A stretch of 10,531 bases of DNA from contig PLEA01000599.1 in the NCBI GenBank assembly GCA_003136335.1, positions 1-10,531 of the forward strand, given 5' to 3'. Shown here piece after piece: positions 7,402 through 10,531 of the stretch (its first letter is position 1; every line of letters starts with the position of its first letter). The notes beneath the pieces were generated by a model that was given only the letters and a program-made list of their open reading frames with translations, ran no database searches and was not told where the DNA came from. This stretch comes from Acidobacteriaceae bacterium. Its GTDB lineage: Bacteria > Acidobacteriota > Terriglobia > Terriglobales > SbA1. The position numbers and the translations under genes are program-made.

Positions 7402-8688
7402 ATGACACCTAAGCAGATTCTAGATTCTTTTTCAGAAACATTAATGCGGGACGAGCGAATTCTCAGTGCGCAAGAACGCGCGCTGGTGGCGACTCTTCTA
7501 CAGCATGCCCGGGCTGCTACCGGCGAGAACCACGAAACGCAGCAAGCAGTCAGGGCGGTTATTGCGTCGGCGGTCGGCGAAACCGTAGCTCAACGCGCCT
7601 TCGCCGTGCTGGGCGGCAGCATTGTGGAAGGCATTCTCGAGGGCAGCGCATTGCCCCTCAACGACTCAGCGGAATTGCAAACTCCAGATATCTATGCTGG
7701 ACCAAAGAACCCGGGAGAACCGCAGCCTCCGTCGCAGGGACCGGGGCCGGTTAAAGCGCCGCAGAAGGCGCCGCAGCCGCCAAGTTCACCGATGCGTACA
7801 CCGGGAGAACCGCAGCCTCCGTCGCAGGGACCGGGGCCGGTTAAAGCGCCGCAGAAGGCGCCGCAGCCGCCAAGTTCACCGATGCGTACACCGGGGGAAC
7901 CGCAACCTCCGTCGCAGGGGCCGGGGCCGGTCAAGGCGCCGCACAAAGCACCGCAGCCGCCAGGTTCGCCGATGCGTACACCGGGAGAGCCCCAACCTCC
8001 GTCGCAGGGACCGGGGCCGAGTTCCGTTCGCACTGCGGTCGTTTCAGAAACCAGCGCAGCCACTGTCACCGAGCGGCCACCCGTCTTGCCGGCGAAATGC
8101 GTAGTCCTCGATGAGTTCCTCGCTCCGCAGGAACTGGAGGAACTCATGCGTTTCACCATTGAACACGAAGCCGACTTCAGCGCCAGCGAAGTGGTTTCTC
8201 CCACCGCGGATGGCGGCATTGTGAACTATGAACACCGCCGCTCCCGCGTGCTGATGGACCTGGCTCATCACCAGGACTTGACCTTGGCGCGCGTTAAAGC
8301 GGTGTTGCCGCAGGTCTTGGAGAGGCTTGGCATGGAGGAATTTTCCATTGAGGATGTCGAGGCCCAGGTGACCGCCAGCAACGATGGGGACTTCTTCCAC
8401 TTCCATAGCGACAACGGCAGCGATCGCGTGGCCGCGCGATACCTGACCTTTGTCTACTTCTTTCATCGCGAGCCCCGGCAGTTCGATGGGGGTGAATTGC
8501 GGATTCACGATGCTCGCCTGGAACATGGCACTTACGTCAGTGCAGGCAGTTACCAGACAATCGTTCCGCAGCAAAACCAGATCGTCTTCTTCCCGTGCGA
8601 ATTGCTGCACGAGATCACTCCGGTGAACTGCGCGTCGCAGCTCTTCGCCGACAGCCGCTTTACTCTAAACGGATGGCTTCGTCGCTAA
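7402..8688 (+). CDS. Prolyl-4-hydroxylase-type 2OG-Fe(II) oxygenase with helical N-terminal domain and proline-rich repeat
   Basis: The 428-residue protein has three parts. Residues 1 to about 95 look helical and soluble, include LGG at 70-72, and match no family I know. Residues 104-206 are a Pro/Gln/Lys-rich tract of 30-residue repeats. Residues about 230-428 form a 2-oxoglutarate/Fe(II) oxygenase domain of the prolyl-4-hydroxylase kind (PF13640-like). Iron ligands are His335 and Asp337 (HSD) and distal His403 (LLHEITPV). The 2OG-binding Arg is probably Arg419 in DSRFTLNGW, and FDGGEL (361-366) is the usual strand before the second half of the barrel. The family hydroxylates proline or other residues in peptides, or small molecules, in the cytoplasm unless exported; no signal peptide is visible. 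The gene overlaps the next oxygenase-like gene by 16 nt, so the two probably act together. The fused repeat could be a substrate, a docking tail or merely a linker. Confidence 0.88.
   Translation: MTPKQILDSFSETLMRDERILSAQERALVATLLQHARAATGENHETQQAVRAVIASAVGETVAQRAFAVLGGSIVEGILEGSALPLNDSAELQTPDIYAGPKNPGEPQPPSQGPGPVKAPQKAPQPPSSPMRTPGEPQPPSQGPGPVKAPQKAPQPPSSPMRTPGEPQPPSQGPGPVKAPHKAPQPPGSPMRTPGEPQPPSQGPGPSSVRTAVVSETSAATVTERPPVLPAKCVVLDEFLAPQELEELMRFTIEHEADFSASEVVSPTADGGIVNYEHRRSRVLMDLAHHQDLTLARVKAVLPQVLERLGMEEFSIEDVEAQVTASNDGDFFHFHSDNGSDRVAARYLTFVYFFHREPRQFDGGELRIHDARLEHGTYVSAGSYQTIVPQQNQIVFFPCELLHEITPVNCASQLFADSRFTLNGWLRR
7711..8019 (+). repeat. 90-nt in-frame tandem repeat, 3.4 copies, coding a proline-rich 30-residue unit
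   Basis: Units are 7711-7800, 7801-7890, 7891-7980 and a partial 7981-8019. Units 1 and 2 are identical over all 90 nt. Unit 3 differs from them at 10 positions, of which 8 are silent and 2 change residues (Gln to His, Ser to Gly). The partial unit 4 has three silent changes before it diverges after PGP. Each full unit starts PGEPQPPSQGPGP and ends with PQPPSSPMRT (unit 3 PQPPGSPMRT), with VKAP and KAP between, giving 11 prolines per 30 residues. Confidence 0.97.
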
Positions 8689-9728
8689 ACAACCCGGCGT
8701 GGTTGGAGTGGATGACAACCCTGATGGGAGGAGTGTCGGGGGAAGCGTCGCGGCAGAGCCATGCCGCGATGTTTCCTCCCGATCGCTTCTATTGCCTGCT
8801 CGATGAACTGCCGCTGCACTTGATCCCACAGCACTTTCTCCGGTCCTTGCGGCTTCAGGAAAATCGGCATCAACCGCTTTACCTCAATCCCGAATTCTTC
8901 TTGTGTAGTGCAGGGCAAATGCCGGAACTTTCAATGCAGAAGGGGTTGCTTTCTGGATTTGCTTTGCAGGGAACCGTGGCATGGGTGCCTAACCGCGCAA
9001 CCGGCAATCTGCTTCCTTTCTGGCTCGGACCGGAATTGGAAGGTGTGTTGCGCGCTTTGTGCCCGGATGAACCAGTGCCCTCGTCAGTCCCGGACAGGGA
9101 GCGATACTTGTTGGCGGCCGCCGACATTCTGCTACCTGAAGACCAATCTGGGCAGCGCCGTCGTGACCGGGAAGAGAAAGTCGAAAAGGCATCTTCACAA
9201 TTTCGGGAGAAAGGCTATGCGCCGCTCGATGATTTGATCCATCCATTTCACGTCGCTGCCTTACGCCGCTACTATCGTTACCTGATCCGCACTGGTGCGG
9301 TTCCCCTTGGCGATGGGCAAAGCCCACATCGTTACGTGGCCTACAACGAGGCCGTGGCACGCTTTTTCCACCATGACATCGCGACTACTCTGAGCGCAGT
9401 CGCCGGTGAATCCCTTAAACCGTCCTACGTCTATCTCGCTTCTTACCTGAGTGGAGCAGAACTGAAGAAGCACATCGACCGAGAGCAATGTGAGTTTAGT
9501 GTCACGCTCTGCCTGGATTTTTCTCCCGAGCCCATGCTTGAGACTCCATGGCCTATTCGACTGGATACTCCCTCAAGCGCGGTCACGGTTTACCAGGCGC
9601 TGGGTGACGGTCTTGCTTACCGCGGAACTTGGTTGCCCCACTACCGCGACACTCTTGGCGAAGGTCAAACCTCGACTTCGATTTTTTTCCACTACGTTGC
9701 GGCTGATTTCGCAGGGTCTCTCGATTGA
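8673..9728 (+). CDS. Divergent 2OG-Fe(II) oxygenase-like protein, second gene of the oxygenase pair
   Basis: The 351-residue protein has an N-terminal half I do not recognise (opening NPAWLEWMTTLMGG, Trp- and Leu-rich, with a charged coil-like stretch at about 157-180). Its C-terminal half looks like a 2-oxoglutarate/Fe(II) oxygenase: His267-x-Asp269 (KKHIDREQ) followed by the strand FSVTLCLDFSPEP, distal His323 in LPHYRD, and a closing strand SIFFHYV. No Arg or Lys sits about ten residues after the distal His where 2OG is often bound; Arg325 is the nearest. Cofactor use is thus less sure than in its neighbour. I choose the ATG at 8673, 16 nt inside the previous gene; no Shine-Dalgarno element precedes it, which fits translational coupling. 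The ATG at 8712 (GGAG only 3 nt before) would lose the conserved-looking opening. It ends 41 bp from a converging gene, with no hairpin between. Confidence 0.75.
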   Translation: MASSLNNPAWLEWMTTLMGGVSGEASRQSHAAMFPPDRFYCLLDELPLHLIPQHFLRSLRLQENRHQPLYLNPEFFLCSAGQMPELSMQKGLLSGFALQGTVAWVPNRATGNLLPFWLGPELEGVLRALCPDEPVPSSVPDRERYLLAAADILLPEDQSGQRRRDREEKVEKASSQFREKGYAPLDDLIHPFHVAALRRYYRYLIRTGAVPLGDGQSPHRYVAYNEAVARFFHHDIATTLSAVAGESLKPSYVYLASYLSGAELKKHIDREQCEFSVTLCLDFSPEPMLETPWPIRLDTPSSAVTVYQALGDGLAYRGTWLPHYRDTLGEGQTSTSIFFHYVAADFAGSLD

Positions 9729-9769
9729 TAATCCGAATTGATGGCCGGAAAGCAGTTCTTCGTCGACCG

Positions 9770-10531
9770 CTACCGCAAGCCGTTAATCAGATACAGAACC
9801 GATAGAGTCTGATTATAGCTGTAGGCAAATCGCGTTCCATCGCGACTCACCCGCACGGGAGCCACCATCACAACGCCTGCCGGAACTCCTGGCCGCAACT
9901 CCTGCGCCATTGTCTGCTTGCCACTGTCGATCCCAACCTTGTAGATTCGGCTGGGAAGTTCGCCCATGTGATACCCGTAGAGCACGGAACCGTCGCTCGA
10001 CCATTGCACCGGCAGGAATCCGGCTTCCAGTCCAGGGATCAGACGGGGTGAGCCGTCTCCTATGGGGTAGATGGCTACGGCGGAATTCGGTCCGACTCCA
10101 ACCACGAAGCGGCTGTCGGGCGATGACGGACCGCACACCGTTCCTTCCGGCGTCACGGCTCTAGGTTTTCCGCCGGCCAAGTCCAACATGTAGCACTGAG
10201 TCGCATGGCCCTGCTCATTTCCATTGGCAATAATCCGTTGCCCATCCGCCAGGAAGCGCGCCCAGCCGCTCTGGATATGTTCCAAACTACTGATGTCGAC
10301 GGAACGAGGCTGACCGGCGCCGATCGGCAGCAGCGTCATTCGCTGAGGCTGGCCCGTAGAGATTGAGATCGCCCACTTCTCATCCGGCGAAAGTCCACCT
10401 GCGCTTCCATCTCCAAGGCGAACCGGCAAAGTCCCGTCCAATTTTCGCAGTGCCACAGCATATCCCGGTCCCGCCGCTTCGCTGGCATCTTCAAACAGCA
10501 CAAACTTTCCGTCGCGCGAAATGTCCTTGGC
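9770..10531 (-). CDS. TolB/WD40-like beta-propeller protein, C-terminal part (start outside window)
   Basis: The frame is open from the right edge to the TAG at 9770-9772, about 253 residues. It carries repeated propeller strands of the PD40/TolB type: ISRDGKFVLFED, LSPDEKWAISIS, FLADGQRIIANG, SSPDSRFVVGVG, WSSDGSVLYGYH and VSRDGTRFAYSY, each an S-x-D-G-like turn followed by a hydrophobic strand. The ending LSVLYLINGLR is what I know from acidobacterial Ser/Thr protein kinases that bear a C-terminal TolB-like propeller as a sensor or interaction module. The kinase part, if present, would be upstream beyond the window. The GTG at 10501 is an internal valine codon, since the same repeat texture continues to the edge. 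It converges on the oxygenase pair with a 41-bp gap. Alternatively it may be a stand-alone propeller protein or a DPP4-like peptidase propeller. Confidence 0.85.
   Translation of the reverse strand, partial: AKDISRDGKFVLFEDASEAAGPGYAVALRKLDGTLPVRLGDGSAGGLSPDEKWAISISTGQPQRMTLLPIGAGQPRSVDISSLEHIQSGWARFLADGQRIIANGNEQGHATQCYMLDLAGGKPRAVTPEGTVCGPSSPDSRFVVGVGPNSAVAIYPIGDGSPRLIPGLEAGFLPVQWSSDGSVLYGYHMGELPSRIYKVGIDSGKQTMAQELRPGVPAGVVMVAPVRVSRDGTRFAYSYNQTLSVLYLINGLR

Noticed and set aside
7711..8019. CRISPR-like array
   Set aside because: The units are contiguous 90-nt tandem copies without spacers and lie in frame inside a gene.
7622..8104. Arginine-rich repeat frame (+) and a Gly/Cys-rich repeat frame (-, 7692-8219) over the tandem repeat
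   Set aside because: Any 90-nt repeat stays open in other frames. The excess of silent changes supports only the proline-rich frame as coding.

Overview
The window looks like a stretch of an acidobacterial (Terriglobales/Koribacter-like) chromosome of moderately high GC. This is inferred from gene style, not from a marker gene: a large secreted Asp-box/VPS10-like protein, a TolB-type propeller of the kind fused to acidobacterial Ser/Thr kinases, a stand-alone purQ, and widely spaced single genes on both strands.

Layout. The left edge carries the 3' end of a zinc-type alcohol dehydrogenase/quinone oxidoreductase gene (+, ends 263). It faces a small two-helix membrane protein gene (-, 314-529). 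A PPK2-family polyphosphate kinase gene follows (+, 794-1672). Next comes a large secreted beta-propeller protein whose signal peptide (1861-2052) is cut off from its body (2092-5181) by one in-frame TAA. A strong RNA-type hairpin lies just after it. About 1.4 kb without an intact gene follows: 5182-5675 has hairpins only, 5676 to about 6095 is a 5'-truncated gene remnant on the minus strand, and about 6096-6530 has no convincing gene but has small palindromes. Then come purQ (+, 6569-7264) and a two-gene module of 2-oxoglutarate/Fe(II) oxygenase-like proteins (+, 7402-8688 and 8673-9728, overlapping by 16 nt). The right edge holds the C-terminal part of a TolB/WD40-like propeller protein (-, runs off the window).

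The part most worth following up is the oxygenase module. Its first protein joins a roughly 95-residue helical N-terminal domain, a proline-rich tract made of a 30-residue repeat (3.4 copies of a 90-nt unit), and a prolyl-4-hydroxylase-type catalytic domain. The second protein is a divergent oxygenase with a long N-terminal region I do not recognise. The two are probably translationally coupled behind their own promoter. A hydroxylase fused to a proline-rich repeat suggests, but does not prove, that the repeat is a substrate or docking region for one or both enzymes.

The other genes are not obviously linked in one pathway; polyphosphate metabolism and purine synthesis are ordinary housekeeping functions.
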